Origin: Variovorax sp. Root318D1
GTDB taxonomy: Bacteria > Pseudomonadota > Gammaproteobacteria > Burkholderiales > Burkholderiaceae_C
Direction of reading: 5' to 3'
Assembly: GCF_001424835.1 (NCBI RefSeq)
Contig: NZ_LMCQ01000022.1
Coordinates: 2,286-66,285 of the forward strand
DNA: 64,000 nucleotides
The notes beneath the pieces are model-generated. The model ran no database searches and was not told where the DNA came from. It saw only the letters and a list, made by a program, of their open reading frames with translations. Numbering within the stretch: the stretch's first letter is position 1; each line of letters begins with the position of its first letter. Position numbers and translations under genes: made by a program. Positions 44,992-53,721 of this stretch are shown here, piece by piece.

Positions 44992-45699
44992 ATGACCGCC
45001 GCGCTTGAAATCAAGGACCTCCACGCCTGGTACGGCGAATCGCACGTGCTGCACGGCGTGAACATGGTGGTGCAGCCCGGCGAAGTCGTCACGCTGCTCG
45101 GCCGCAACGGCGCCGGGCGCACCAGCACGCTGCGCGCCATCCTGGGCCTGACCGGCTCGCGCAAGGGCAGCATCGAGGTCAACGGCGTGCAGACCATCGG
45201 CATGGCCACGCACCGCATCGCGCACCTGGGCATCGGCTATTGTCCGGAAGAGCGCGGCATCTTCGCCAGTCTTTCGGCCGAAGAGAACCTGCTGCTGCCA
45301 CCGGCGCTCAAGGGTGCGGGGCAGGGCATGTCGGTGGCCGAGATCTATGAGATGTTTCCCAACCTGGCCGAGCGCCGCAACAGTCCGGGCACGCGGCTGT
45401 CGGGCGGCGAGCAGCAGATGCTCGCCGTGGCGCGCATCCTGCGCACCGGCGCCAAGCTGCTTCTGCTCGACGAAATTTCCGAAGGCCTGGCGCCCGTGAT
45501 CGTGCAGGCCCTCGCGCGAATGATCCACACGCTGCGGGGCAAGGGCTACACCATCGTGATGGTGGAGCAGAACTTCCGCTTTGCCGCGCCGCTGGCCGAC
45601 CGCTTCTACGTGATGGAGCACGGCCGCATGGTCGAGGCTTTCGGCGCCAAGGAACTCGACGCCAAGATGCCCGTACTCAGCGAACTGCTGGGCGTGTAG
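44992..45699 (+). CDS. livF: Branched-chain amino acid type ABC transporter ATP-binding protein LivF
   Basis: 235 aa ABC ATPase. The Walker A motif reads GRNGAGRTST: the catalytic lysine is replaced by arginine, codon CGC at about 45118-45120. Other motifs are intact: signature RLSGGEQQMLAVARIL, Walker B LLLLDEISEGLAP, and H-switch MVEQNFRF. The partner LivG has a normal lysine, so one of the two ATP sites may be altered. The family sometimes carries this change. The next gene starts after 57 bp. Confidence 0.9.
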   Translation: MTAALEIKDLHAWYGESHVLHGVNMVVQPGEVVTLLGRNGAGRTSTLRAILGLTGSRKGSIEVNGVQTIGMATHRIAHLGIGYCPEERGIFASLSAEENLLLPPALKGAGQGMSVAEIYEMFPNLAERRNSPGTRLSGGEQQMLAVARILRTGAKLLLLDEISEGLAPVIVQALARMIHTLRGKGYTIVMVEQNFRFAAPLADRFYVMEHGRMVEAFGAKELDAKMPVLSELLGV

Positions 45700-45756
45700 C
45701 CGAGCTGTGCCAAACCGATTTCCCTGTTGACTCTCTCAACCATCCCAGGAGACACC

Positions 45757-46953
45757 ATGCAAAACAAACTCAAGATCATTGCACTCATGCTCGGCGCCGC
45801 GGGTCTTGCCAGCCATGCCGTGCAGGCGCAGGAGAAGGTCGTCATCGGCTACATCAGCGACCTCTCGGGCCTCTATGCCGACCTGGAAGGCAAGGGCGGC
45901 GCAACGGCCATCCAGATGGCCATCGACGACATGGGCGGCAAGGTGCTGGGCCAGCCGGTGGAAGTGCTGAGCGTCGACCACCAGAACAAGCCCGACATTG
46001 CCGCTTCGAAGGCGCGCGAATGGATCGACACGGCCGGCGCGACGATGATCTTCGCCGGCACCAACTCGGGCGTCGCACTGGCCACCTCCAAGGTGGCGCA
46101 AGAGAAGAAGCGCGTGTTCTTCACCAATGGCGCGGCCACCTCGGCGCTGACCAACGCGCAGTGCAGCCCCTATACCGTGCACTACGCCTACGACACCGTT
46201 GCGCTCGCCAAGAGCACCGGCGGCGCCGTGGTCGATACGGGTGGCAAGAGCTGGTTCTTCCTGACGGCCGACTATGCCTTCGGCCACGCACTGGAGGCAG
46301 ATACGGCCAAGGTCGTCAAGGCCAAGGGCGGCACGGTGGTGGGCACGGTGCGTGCTCCGCTCAATGCATCCGACTTCTCGTCTTTCCTGCTGCAGGCGCA
46401 AAACTCCAAGGCCCAGGTGCTCGGCCTCGCCAACGCTGGCGGCGACTTCATCAATTCGATGAAGGCAGCCAAGGAGTTCGGCATCGACAAGTCGATGAAG
46501 GTCGCGGGTCTCCTGGTCTTCCTCACCGACGTCAAGAGCCTGGGACTGCCGGCCACGCAAGGCCTGCTGCACACGACCAGCTGGTACTGGGACGCCGACG
46601 ACGAGTCCCGCAAGTGGGCAGCGCGCTACGAAGCCAAGACCAAGAACAAGCCGACCGACATCCAGGCCGCCGACTACTCGGCCACCATGGCCTACCTCAA
46701 GGCTGTGGAAGCCGTAAAGAGCACCGACGCCGACAAGGTGATGGCGTACCTCAAGAAGACGCCGATCAACGACTTCTACGCCAAGGGCGTCATCCGCCCC
46801 GACGGCCGCATGGTGCACGACATGCTGCTGGCCGAGGTCAAGAAGCCCTCGGAATCCAAGGGCCCGTGGGACCTGCTGAAGATCGTCAAGAAGGTGCCTG
46901 GCGACCAGGTGTATACGACCAAGGAAGAAAGCACCTGCGCGCTCTGGAAGTAA
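45757..46953 (+). CDS. livK: Branched-chain amino acid / amide ABC transporter substrate-binding protein
   Basis: 398 aa with a signal peptide (IIALMLGAAGLASHAVQAQ, residues about 7-25) and type-1 periplasmic binding fold: KVVIGYISDLSGLYADLEGKGG and FTNGAATSALTNAQCSPY. Members bind leucine-type amino acids, but also urea, amides and aromatic acids; this one has a long KGPWDLLKIVKKVPGDQVY segment typical of the broader group. The ATG at 45757 follows AGGAG. It lies after the two ATPase genes and before the permeases, and a hairpin repeat separates it from livH. Confidence 0.9.
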   Translation: MQNKLKIIALMLGAAGLASHAVQAQEKVVIGYISDLSGLYADLEGKGGATAIQMAIDDMGGKVLGQPVEVLSVDHQNKPDIAASKAREWIDTAGATMIFAGTNSGVALATSKVAQEKKRVFFTNGAATSALTNAQCSPYTVHYAYDTVALAKSTGGAVVDTGGKSWFFLTADYAFGHALEADTAKVVKAKGGTVVGTVRAPLNASDFSSFLLQAQNSKAQVLGLANAGGDFINSMKAAKEFGIDKSMKVAGLLVFLTDVKSLGLPATQGLLHTTSWYWDADDESRKWAARYEAKTKNKPTDIQAADYSATMAYLKAVEAVKSTDADKVMAYLKKTPINDFYAKGVIRPDGRMVHDMLLAEVKKPSESKGPWDLLKIVKKVPGDQVYTTKEESTCALWK

Positions 46954-46995
46954 CTGTTGCCCGCTCCCCAGTCTTCGCGCACTGCGTGTCGCTTT

Positions 46996-47058
46996 GCCAA
47001 CCCCGCTGAGCGGGGCGCGGTCCGGCCGCTTCGGACGGCCGCGCGCGGCCGTCCTCGC
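46996..47058. repeat. GC-rich double hairpin between livK and livH
   Basis: CCCCGC-TGA-GCGGGG is followed by CCGGCCG and CGGCCG arms around CTTCGGA. The unit resembles dispersed intergenic repeats seen in Variovorax-like genomes. It lies in the 144-bp gap of the operon and may trim expression of the permeases relative to the abundant binding protein. No promoter is recognised. Confidence 0.5.
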
Positions 47059-47097
47059 GCGAAGTCATTGCTGTCTTTCTGAACCTCGTTTTTCACG

Positions 47098-47973
47098 ATG
47101 AACATTTCCATGCCCGCCCTGTTGAGCCAGCTCCTGTTGGGGCTGGTCAACGGGTCGTTCTACGCGATCCTGAGCCTCGGGCTGGCGGTGATCTTCGGTC
47201 TGCTCAACGTCATCAACTTTGCGCACGGCGCGCTGTTCATGATGGGGGCGGTGCTGTCGTGGATGGCGATGAATTATTTCAACGTCAACTACTGGGTCAT
47301 GCTGGTGCTGGCGCCGCTGATCGTCGGCCTGTTCGGCATGCTGATCGAGCGGCTCCTGCTTCGCTGGATCTACAAGCTCGACCACCTCTACGGCCTGTTG
47401 CTCACGCTGGGTCTCACACTGCTGATCGAAGGCGGCTTCCGTTCGGTGTACGGCGTGTCCGGCCTGGCCTACAACACGCCAGAGGCGCTGAGCGGCGGCA
47501 CCAACCTCGGCTTCATGTTCCTGCCCAACTACCGCGCATGGGTGGTGGTGGCATCGCTGGTCGTGTGCTTTGCCACGTGGTATGCCATCGAGAAGACGCG
47601 GCTCGGCGCCTACCTGCGCGCCGGCACCGAAAATCCGCGGTTGGTAGAAGCCTTCGGCGTCAACGTGCCGCTGATGGTGACGCTGACCTACGGCTTCGGC
47701 GTAGCGCTGGCGGCTTTTGCTGGCGTGCTCGCCGCGCCAGTGATCCAGATCTCGCCGCTGATGGGGCAGAACCTCATCATCATCGTGTTCGCAGTGGTGG
47801 TCATCGGTGGCATGGGCTCGATCATGGGCGCCATCCTCACGGGCCTGGGGCTCGGCGTGATCGAAGGGCTGACCAAGGTTTTCTATCCGGAGGCCTCGGC
47901 CACGGTGGTGTTCGTGATCATGGTCGTGGTGCTGCTGATCCGTCCGGCCGGCCTGTTCGGCAGCGAGAAGTGA
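47098..47973 (+). CDS. livH: Branched-chain amino acid type ABC transporter permease LivH
   Basis: 291 aa with about eight helices. The family motif LLGLVNGSFYAILSLGLAVIFGLLNVINFAHGALFM is at the N-terminus (partly cited: GSFYAILSLGLAVIFG). It also has TPEALSGGTNLGFMFLPNYR. It forms the inner-membrane channel with LivM. livM follows six bases after the stop. Confidence 0.93.
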   Translation: MNISMPALLSQLLLGLVNGSFYAILSLGLAVIFGLLNVINFAHGALFMMGAVLSWMAMNYFNVNYWVMLVLAPLIVGLFGMLIERLLLRWIYKLDHLYGLLLTLGLTLLIEGGFRSVYGVSGLAYNTPEALSGGTNLGFMFLPNYRAWVVVASLVVCFATWYAIEKTRLGAYLRAGTENPRLVEAFGVNVPLMVTLTYGFGVALAAFAGVLAAPVIQISPLMGQNLIIIVFAVVVIGGMGSIMGAILTGLGLGVIEGLTKVFYPEASATVVFVIMVVVLLIRPAGLFGSEK

Positions 47974-47978
47974 AGTCC

Positions 47979-48962
47979 ATGAAGAAAATATCGCTCGTCG
48001 TCTATGGGGTGCTTCTGCTGGCGCTCATCGCCGCACCCTTCATAGGCTTCTATCCGGTGTTCGTGATGAAGGTGCTGTGCTTCGCACTCTTCGCCTGCGC
48101 CTTCAACCTGCTGCTGGGCTACACCGGCATGCTGTCGTTCGGCCACGCCGCGTTCCTCGGCGGCTCGGCTTACCTTACGGGCCAGGCGCTCAAGGTCTGG
48201 CATCTCACACCCGAGCTCGGGCTGATCCTGGGCACGCTGGCCGGTGCGCTGCTGGGGCTGGTGTTCGGGTGGCTGGCAATTCGCCGCCAGGGCATCTACT
48301 TCTCGATGATCACGCTGGCGCTGGCGCAGATGATGTATTTCGTCGCGCTTCAGGCACCTTTCACCGGCGGTGAAGACGGCCTGCAGAGTGTGCCGCGCGG
48401 CAAGCTCTTCGGCATTGTCGATTTGCGCGACGATCTCACGATGTACTACGTCGCGCTGGTCATCGTGGTCGCGGCCTTCCTCCTTATTGCGCGTACCGTG
48501 CATTCGCCTTTCGGGCAGGTGCTCAAGGGCATCAAGGAGAACGAGCCGCGCGCCATTTCACTCGGCTACGACGTCAACCGGTTCAAGCTGCTGGCCTTCG
48601 TGATCTCGGCCGCGCTGTCAGGCCTGGCCGGCTCGCTCAAGACCCTGGTGCTCGGCTTCGCCTCGCTCAGCGACGTGCACTGGACCGCCTCGGGCCACGT
48701 GATCCTGATGACGCTGGTGGGCGGCCTCGGCACGCTCTCGGGGCCGCTGGTGGGTTCGGCGGTCGTCGTGCTGCTGGAGAACAAGGTCGGCGACTTCGGC
48801 ACCTTCATGGCACGCGTGACCGGTGTCGACTGGTTCAACACGCTGGGTGAATCGGTGACCATGGTGACGGGCCTGATCTTCGTGGTCTGCGTGCTCGCAT
48901 TCCGCAAGGGCATCATGGGCGAGGTCATCGCCTTTTTCGACCGCCGAAAAAGCAAGGTCTGA
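47979..48962 (+). CDS. livM: Branched-chain amino acid type ABC transporter permease LivM
   Basis: 327 aa with about nine helices; contains LLLGYTGMLSFGHAAFLGGSAY, GIYFSMITLALAQMMYFVAL and LVGGLGTLSGPLVGSAVVVLLE. It pairs with LivH. It is the last gene of the livGFKHM set; an intrinsic terminator follows 11 bases after the stop. Confidence 0.93.
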   Translation: MKKISLVVYGVLLLALIAAPFIGFYPVFVMKVLCFALFACAFNLLLGYTGMLSFGHAAFLGGSAYLTGQALKVWHLTPELGLILGTLAGALLGLVFGWLAIRRQGIYFSMITLALAQMMYFVALQAPFTGGEDGLQSVPRGKLFGIVDLRDDLTMYYVALVIVVAAFLLIARTVHSPFGQVLKGIKENEPRAISLGYDVNRFKLLAFVISAALSGLAGSLKTLVLGFASLSDVHWTASGHVILMTLVGGLGTLSGPLVGSAVVVLLENKVGDFGTFMARVTGVDWFNTLGESVTMVTGLIFVVCVLAFRKGIMGEVIAFFDRRKSKV

Positions 48963-48972
48963 TGCAACGAAG

Positions 48973-48996
48973 AAGGCGGACGGTGTCCGCCTTTTT
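48973..48996 (+). terminator. Intrinsic terminator of the liv operon
   Basis: AAGGCGGAC pairs with GTCCGCCTT (9-bp stem, GGT loop), followed by TTT within a run of five T. It starts 10 bases after the livM stop. Confidence 0.85.
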
Positions 48997-49016
48997 CGCA
49001 TCTGGGGCAGGCCCGT

Positions 49017-50858
49017 TCAGGGCAGCGCCGTGATTCGGTTGGTCGAAGGCGGCGCGAGCGGGCTGTTGGCCTTGATGTAGGCCTCCAGCGCATCCACGTC
49101 CTGATCGCCGCCGAGCGTGTCCGTGCCCTGGTTGAAGACCGTGAAGTTGTCTCCACCGGTGGCCAGGAAGCTGTTCATCGTCACGCGGTAGTTAGTGCCG
49201 TCGGCCATCGCGGTGCCGTTGAGCGCCATGTTGCTGATGCGGGAGCCCGCGGGCGCCGAGAGGCTGTAGCTGTAGCTCAGGCTGCGAGAAGGCAGCAACA
49301 CCCTGGGTGAAGCGACCGTGTTGGTGCCGCTGTTGAACTGCTGCTCCAGCAGTGCCTTGATCTGCGCTCCCGTCATCGTCTTCACCACCAAGCTGTTGCC
49401 GAAGGGCTGCACACTGAAGATCTGGCCATAGGTCACGCTGCCGTCACCGGCCGGCACGAGGTCGGCGCGCACACCGCCGGGGTTCATCAACGCGATCTGC
49501 GCGCCGCCCTTGTTGCTTGCGCTGGTGGCGTCGAGCTGCGCATCTGCGACCAGGTTGCCGAGCACGTTCTCGCGCGAAGCCGTCTGCGTCCGCGTGGCCG
49601 GGCCGGAGAGCGTGCCAACCACCCGCTGCACCAGCGGCGCTGCGATCGAGAGGTATTGGCTGACGAGCGCGGCCACCTGCTGGTTCTTGCCGAACGTGGG
49701 GTACTGGTCGGTCAGTGCGACGGTGCTGGCGCCGCTTGTGTAGGCCTCGCCCTGAACGATCACGTTGTCGGCCGACTTGGCCGTGACCTTGCGGGTGCGC
49801 GTGTCGATCGTCAGGTTGATGTCAGTCAGCAGAGTGCCGTACTGGCCGGCGCTCGTCAGCAGGAAGGGCTTGGCCGGGTTTGTCTTGCCGTAGTCGCAGA
49901 TGTACGAGCGATGCGTGTGGCCCGAGATCACTACGTCGACCGACGCGTCCAGCTTGTCGAGGATCGGAACGATGTCGCCGCTCAGGCCGGCGCAGCTCTT
50001 GTCGTTGTAGCCCACCGTGGTCGTGCCGCCTTCGTGGACCACCACGACGATGGCGTCCGCGCCCTGGGCCTTCAACTGCGGTATCAATGCGTTGGCCGTG
50101 TCCGCTTCGTCCTTGAAGCTCAAGCCGGCAACGCCGGCGGGCGTCACGATGCTGGGCGTTCCCTTGAGGGTCATGCCGATGAACGCCACCTTCACCGTGG
50201 CGCCATCCTTCGTGAAGGTCTTCATGCCCGTGGCGGGAAACAGCGTGGTGCCGTCGGTCTTCACGGTATTGGCCGCGAGGAAGCCGAAGTTGGCGCCAGG
50301 AAAGGCCTTGTTGACCCGGCAGGGCTCCAGCGGCGTGTTCTTGGCGCAGCCGCCGTTCTTCATGCGCAGGAGTTCGGTCTGGCCCTTGTCGAACTCGTGA
50401 TTGCCCACGGCGTTGAAGTCGATCTTCATCTCGTTCACCGCCTCGATGGTCGGCTCGTCGAGGAACAGCGCCGACACCAGCGGCGAGGCGCCAATCATGT
50501 CGCCGGCGGAAACAACCGCGTTGTTCTCGTTTTTGGCTTTGAGCGATGCGATGGCCGAGGCGAGGTAGGCTGCACCGCCGGCGGGCACCGCAACCGTGCC
50601 GCCGCTCTTGGCCGGGGCGGTGATGGACAGCCTGGGCGGCTCGAGGTTACCGTGCAGGTCGTTGAAGGCGATGAGCTTCACGTCCACGCTGCCGGGCGCG
50701 GCCGATGCTGGCGCCGGCGCTGGCGGCGCGGGGGCCGGTGCGGGCGGTGCGACGACCGGAACGAAGCCGTTCGAATTGCTATTGCTTCCGCCGCAGGCGG
50801 ACAGCGTGGCCAACACGACCCCCGCCAGGACGAGATGTGGTTTCAACGATGCGTGCAT
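49017..50858 (-). CDS. Lipoprotein bifunctional metallophosphatase / 5'-nucleotidase (UshA family)
   Basis: 613 aa. It has a lipobox VLATLSACGG (Cys near residue 21), then a Pro/Ala-rich linker (residues about 35-60). The calcineurin-like metallophosphatase domain has FNDLHGNLEPP, SAGDMIGASPLVS, GNHEFDKG and the histidines of ISGHTHRSY. The C-terminal 5'-nucleotidase substrate domain has NPGGVRADL and GQIFSVQPFGNSL. It probably hydrolyses nucleotides in the periplasm, anchored to a membrane. The ATG follows AGGAGAGG. It is separate from the convergent liv operon. Confidence 0.93.
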   Translation of the reverse strand: MHASLKPHLVLAGVVLATLSACGGSNSNSNGFVPVVAPPAPAPAPPAPAPASAAPGSVDVKLIAFNDLHGNLEPPRLSITAPAKSGGTVAVPAGGAAYLASAIASLKAKNENNAVVSAGDMIGASPLVSALFLDEPTIEAVNEMKIDFNAVGNHEFDKGQTELLRMKNGGCAKNTPLEPCRVNKAFPGANFGFLAANTVKTDGTTLFPATGMKTFTKDGATVKVAFIGMTLKGTPSIVTPAGVAGLSFKDEADTANALIPQLKAQGADAIVVVVHEGGTTTVGYNDKSCAGLSGDIVPILDKLDASVDVVISGHTHRSYICDYGKTNPAKPFLLTSAGQYGTLLTDINLTIDTRTRKVTAKSADNVIVQGEAYTSGASTVALTDQYPTFGKNQQVAALVSQYLSIAAPLVQRVVGTLSGPATRTQTASRENVLGNLVADAQLDATSASNKGGAQIALMNPGGVRADLVPAGDGSVTYGQIFSVQPFGNSLVVKTMTGAQIKALLEQQFNSGTNTVASPRVLLPSRSLSYSYSLSAPAGSRISNMALNGTAMADGTNYRVTMNSFLATGGDNFTVFNQGTDTLGGDQDVDALEAYIKANSPLAPPSTNRITALP

Positions 50859-50941
50859 GAGCCTCTCCTCTTTGTGTGGAATGCAGCGCATGCTGAAGAT
50901 GGCAGATGACGTCGCCGTGACGCCGCGTTGCGAACGGGTTC

Positions 50942-51412
50942 TCAAGGCAGGGAGATCAGGCGAATGGTCACGCCGCGGCCGAAGGCGCGTTGCAGCAGCT
51001 CGCTGGCTCGCGCACTGCGTGCGTCGCCGGGCGACTGCACGGCGAGCCACCCGTCGTCGGCTCGGCGTTGCAGATGCCAGCCCTCCTGCCCCAGTTGGAG
51101 GACAGCGGCAAGCGCCGCAACGTCCGCCACCGGCAGTGCTGCGGGCGTGATGTCCAGCCAATCCACCACCTGATCGGCTTCGCCGCCGAGCCTTGCCGTC
51201 GCGCCTTCGACGAGCGCGTGCTGCGTGGCAGCGTCCCTCACCGCCCCCTGGAGGATGATGCCGTTGCCATGCCAGCGGATTTCAAGCATCGCGGTGTTCT
51301 CCGGCGGGGCAGCACGAAGCGCAGTCGCAAATGCCCATGCGACGCCCGCTGCAGCGGACAGGACAAGCACGAGCAGCAGAGCGATGTTGATGATCGGGGG
51401 TCTGTTCTTCAT
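50942..51412 (-). CDS. Small membrane-anchored protein with a BON/OmpA-like periplasmic part (uncharacterised)
   Basis: 156 aa. One membrane helix (residues about 7-28: INIALLLVLVLSAAAGVAW) is followed by an alpha/beta region resembling the repeat in the N-terminal part of OmpA/BON proteins: GNGIILQGAVRDAATQHALVEGA and GQEGWHLQRRADDGWL. Ends in SLP. Its function is unknown; a periplasmic or envelope role is likely from topology. It lies between the nucleotidase and CrtC/AttH genes on the same strand, with 83 and 89 bp gaps. The start at 51412 places three basic residues before the helix. An alternative at 51430 adds six residues. Confidence 0.6.
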   Translation of the reverse strand: MKNRPPIINIALLLVLVLSAAAGVAWAFATALRAAPPENTAMLEIRWHGNGIILQGAVRDAATQHALVEGATARLGGEADQVVDWLDITPAALPVADVAALAAVLQLGQEGWHLQRRADDGWLAVQSPGDARSARASELLQRAFGRGVTIRLISLP

Positions 51413-51501
51413 TCGAGCCTTGGCGCACAACGCGCACGTCGAACGTCGAGTTCAGGGGCTCGGCATGACCGCGTGATGACAGGCCGGGCTGCTTCGTGAG
51501 G

Positions 51502-52581
51502 TCAGAGCCGCAGCGGTGCGGCGTAGCCGGTCATCTCCAGGTAGCCACGGCCGATACGCCGCCCTTGCGCATCGAGCAGGTCGCTCACGCCTTCCCAGTA
51601 CACCCCGCCGGTCGAGCCGCGGCTGTCGAGCTCCTGGTCATCGAGCAGGGCGCGCACTTCGAAGATGCCTGACGGAGTTTCCACGCGCCACTGCGTCGGA
51701 TACTTCGCCTGTGTGCGCGGGCTGGTCCAAGCCTTGGCGCCGTCAAAGCGCACCTCGTCGCTGCCGAAGCTGCGCAGCGCGCCGTCGCGCGTGCGAAACG
51801 AGCCGCCGCTCCACAATGCGCTGCCGTCGCGCCGCCGCAGGCGAAAGGCGGTGAGGGCGCTGCCGTCGTCCAGGTTCATGCCGATCCAGTCCCAACCCAC
51901 AGCATCGGGATGCATCAGCGCCTCGCTCCATTCGTGGTCGAGCCACGCGGTGCCGTCGACGTCGAAAGCCTGGCCCTTCTTGAGCGTGAGCTTCCCCTGT
52001 GTCCTCAACTGGGGTTCGCTGTAGTAGTAGCTCGCCTGTGCTTCTTCCGGCCCCTTGCGAGAGAGTCCAGCCTTGCCTTGCAGCAGGACCGGTTGCGTGG
52101 GCGTGAAACGCAGGTCGAACGAGAACTCGCCGGCCGGGACGCGCGCCGAATAGCTGCCGTCCTTGTTGCGCAGCAGCGACCAGTCGCGCAGGCGCACATC
52201 GGTATCGGCCTCGCTCGCCGACGCAATGCCGAAGCCCGCGCGCGCGATGCGCTGCTCGTGCAGCAGCACGCGACCTTCCAGGTCGGTGACGGCCGCGTGC
52301 GCGAACACGAGGTGCTTGGCCGCGAAGGCCGAGCGCAGGCCTTGAGCCGCATCGACGCGCGAACGGAAGAACGTCACCTGGAAGCCGAACTCGCGTCCCG
52401 CCGCCGACTTGGCGTGGCCCGTGATGTACCACCATTCGGTTTGCAGATCGGGATGGCTACCGAAGTCGCGCGGGAACTGCAAGGTGCGCTCGGGCAAGGC
52501 CCAGCTTTCGGGCGCGGCCGCGGCAAGCGCCGCGAGAATCAAGCTGCGCCGCGAAAGATGGCTGAAGGCCCGCGCTGGCAT
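51502..52581 (-). CDS. CrtC/AttH-like lipocalin-type protein (secreted hydroxyneurosporene-synthase family)
   Basis: 359 aa. A signal peptide with SRRSLILAALAAAAPESWA (residues about 10-28), twin-arginine-like, precedes two beta-sandwich halves. The family motifs are FPRDFGSHPDLQTEWWYITGH and DGTAWLDHEWSEALMHPDAVGWDWIG (partly cited). The family includes carotenoid hydratase CrtC, but in non-photosynthetic bacteria it is mainly the AttH-type protein found with an FtsX-like permease and a LolD-like ATPase. Both such genes are nearby (53722 and 59174). A carotenoid function has no support here. The start overlaps the upstream stop as TAATG. Confidence 0.8.
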   Translation of the reverse strand: MPARAFSHLSRRSLILAALAAAAPESWALPERTLQFPRDFGSHPDLQTEWWYITGHAKSAAGREFGFQVTFFRSRVDAAQGLRSAFAAKHLVFAHAAVTDLEGRVLLHEQRIARAGFGIASASEADTDVRLRDWSLLRNKDGSYSARVPAGEFSFDLRFTPTQPVLLQGKAGLSRKGPEEAQASYYYSEPQLRTQGKLTLKKGQAFDVDGTAWLDHEWSEALMHPDAVGWDWIGMNLDDGSALTAFRLRRRDGSALWSGGSFRTRDGALRSFGSDEVRFDGAKAWTSPRTQAKYPTQWRVETPSGIFEVRALLDDQELDSRGSTGGVYWEGVSDLLDAQGRRIGRGYLEMTGYAAPLRL

Positions 52582-53642
52582 TACTCCGCAACCAGCGCGT
52601 CGATGCGCTGCTGCGCCGGACCGATGTCGCCGAATGCGTTCTGCACCCATGCGGCATCGTGATAACTTGGCAGATAGCGCTCGCCTGCGTCGCACAGCAG
52701 CGAAAGAATGGAACCCTGCTTCCCGGTAGCGCGCATCTCGCGTGCAATGGCCAGCATGCCGACGAAGTTGGTACCGGTCGAAGGGCCGACCTTGCGTCCC
52801 AGCAGCGCCGAGAGCGCATGCATGGCGGCCACCGAATCGAGGTTGGGCACTTCGATCATGCGGTCGACCAGCGTGCGAATGAAGCTCGGTTCCACGCGCG
52901 GCCGTCCGATGCCTTCGATGCGCGAGCCCGCCGCCGTCAGCGTCGGGTCGCCGGTGCGGTGGTAGGCGGAGAACACCGAGCCCTCGGGATCGGCCACGCA
53001 CACCTGCGTGTCGTGGCAGCGAAAGCGCACATAGCGCCCGATGGTGGCGCTGGTGCCGCCGGTGCCCGCGCCCACCACGATCCACGCCGGCACCGGATGC
53101 CGCTCGCGCGCCATCTGCTGGAACATGCTCTCGGCAATGTTGTTGTTGCCGCGCCAATCGGTTGCGCGTTCGGCATACGTGAATTGGTCCATGTAGTGGC
53201 CGCCGGTTTGCTCGGCGAGCGCACGCGCTTCTTCGTAGACCTGCGCCGCGTGATCGACGAAGTGGCAGCGCGCGCCGTAGAAGGCGATCTGCGCCACTTT
53301 TTCGGGCGAGGTGCTGCGCGGCATCACGGCGATGAAGGGCAGGCCCAATAGACGCGCGAAATAGGCTTCGCTGACCGCCGTCGAGCCGCTCGAGGCCTCG
53401 ACGATGGTGGTGCCTTCGCGCACCCATCCGTTGCACAGCGCATAGAGAAAAAGCGATCGCGCGAGGCGGTGCTTGAGGCTGCCTGTGGGGTGGGTCGACT
53501 CGTCTTTGAGGTAGAGGTCGATGCCTTGGGCGGCGAGCGTTGGCAGCGGCAGCGGGATGAGGTGCGTGTCGGCGCTGCGGTGGTAGTCGGCTTCGATGCG
53601 GCGGATGGCTTGGCTTTGCCAAGTGGGGAGTGCTTGCGGCAT
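52581..53642 (-). CDS. Cysteine synthase / cysteine desulfhydrase-like PLP enzyme (Cds1 type)
   Basis: 353 aa fold-type II PLP protein. The Schiff-base lysine is in [14 protein letters not shown] (residue about 53), the substrate loop is [19 protein letters not shown], the phosphate-binding loop is [17 protein letters not shown], and the C-terminus has LLCDAGERY. The pattern fits the PLP-dependent cysteine synthase-like group that includes L-cysteine desulfhydrases; the direction of the reaction cannot be decided. The stop overlaps the AttH-like start, so the two are translationally coupled. A palindrome precedes it at 53683-53708. Confidence 0.8.
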   Translation of the reverse strand: MPQALPTWQSQAIRRIEADYHRSADTHLIPLPLPTLAAQGIDLYLKDESTHPTGSLKHRLARSLFLYALCNGWVREGTTIVEASSGSTAVSEAYFARLLGLPFIAVMPRSTSPEKVAQIAFYGARCHFVDHAAQVYEEARALAEQTGGHYMDQFTYAERATDWRGNNNIAESMFQQMARERHPVPAWIVVGAGTGGTSATIGRYVRFRCHDTQVCVADPEGSVFSAYHRTGDPTLTAAGSRIEGIGRPRVEPSFIRTLVDRMIEVPNLDSVAAMHALSALLGRKVGPSTGTNFVGMLAIAREMRATGKQGSILSLLCDAGERYLPSYHDAAWVQNAFGDIGPAQQRIDALVAE

Positions 53643-53682
53643 ATGGATGTGCAGTCTACAAGTCGTATTGGGTTTTGAGTAT

Positions 53683-53708
53683 CGAGGCCGGGGCGAGACC
53701 CGGCCTCG
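53683..53708. other. Perfect 10-bp hairpin between the FtsX permease and cysteine synthase-like genes
   Basis: CGAGGCCGGG pairs with CCCGGCCTCG around a 6-nt loop. It lies 14 bases after the permease stop on the minus strand, with no U-run. It could stabilise the upstream mRNA end or weaken expression of the next gene. Confidence 0.5.
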
Positions 53709-53721
53709 GAAAAACAAAGGA

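Noticed and set aside
51502-52581. Carotenoid biosynthesis role for the CrtC-family protein
   Set aside because: No other carotenoid genes are present. The exporter-type neighbours and signal peptide favour the AttH-like group.
51502-53622. A 706-codon fusion of the CrtC/AttH-like protein with an upstream frame
   Set aside because: The upstream part is an out-of-frame shadow of the cysteine synthase-like gene. The signal peptide at 52581 marks the true start.
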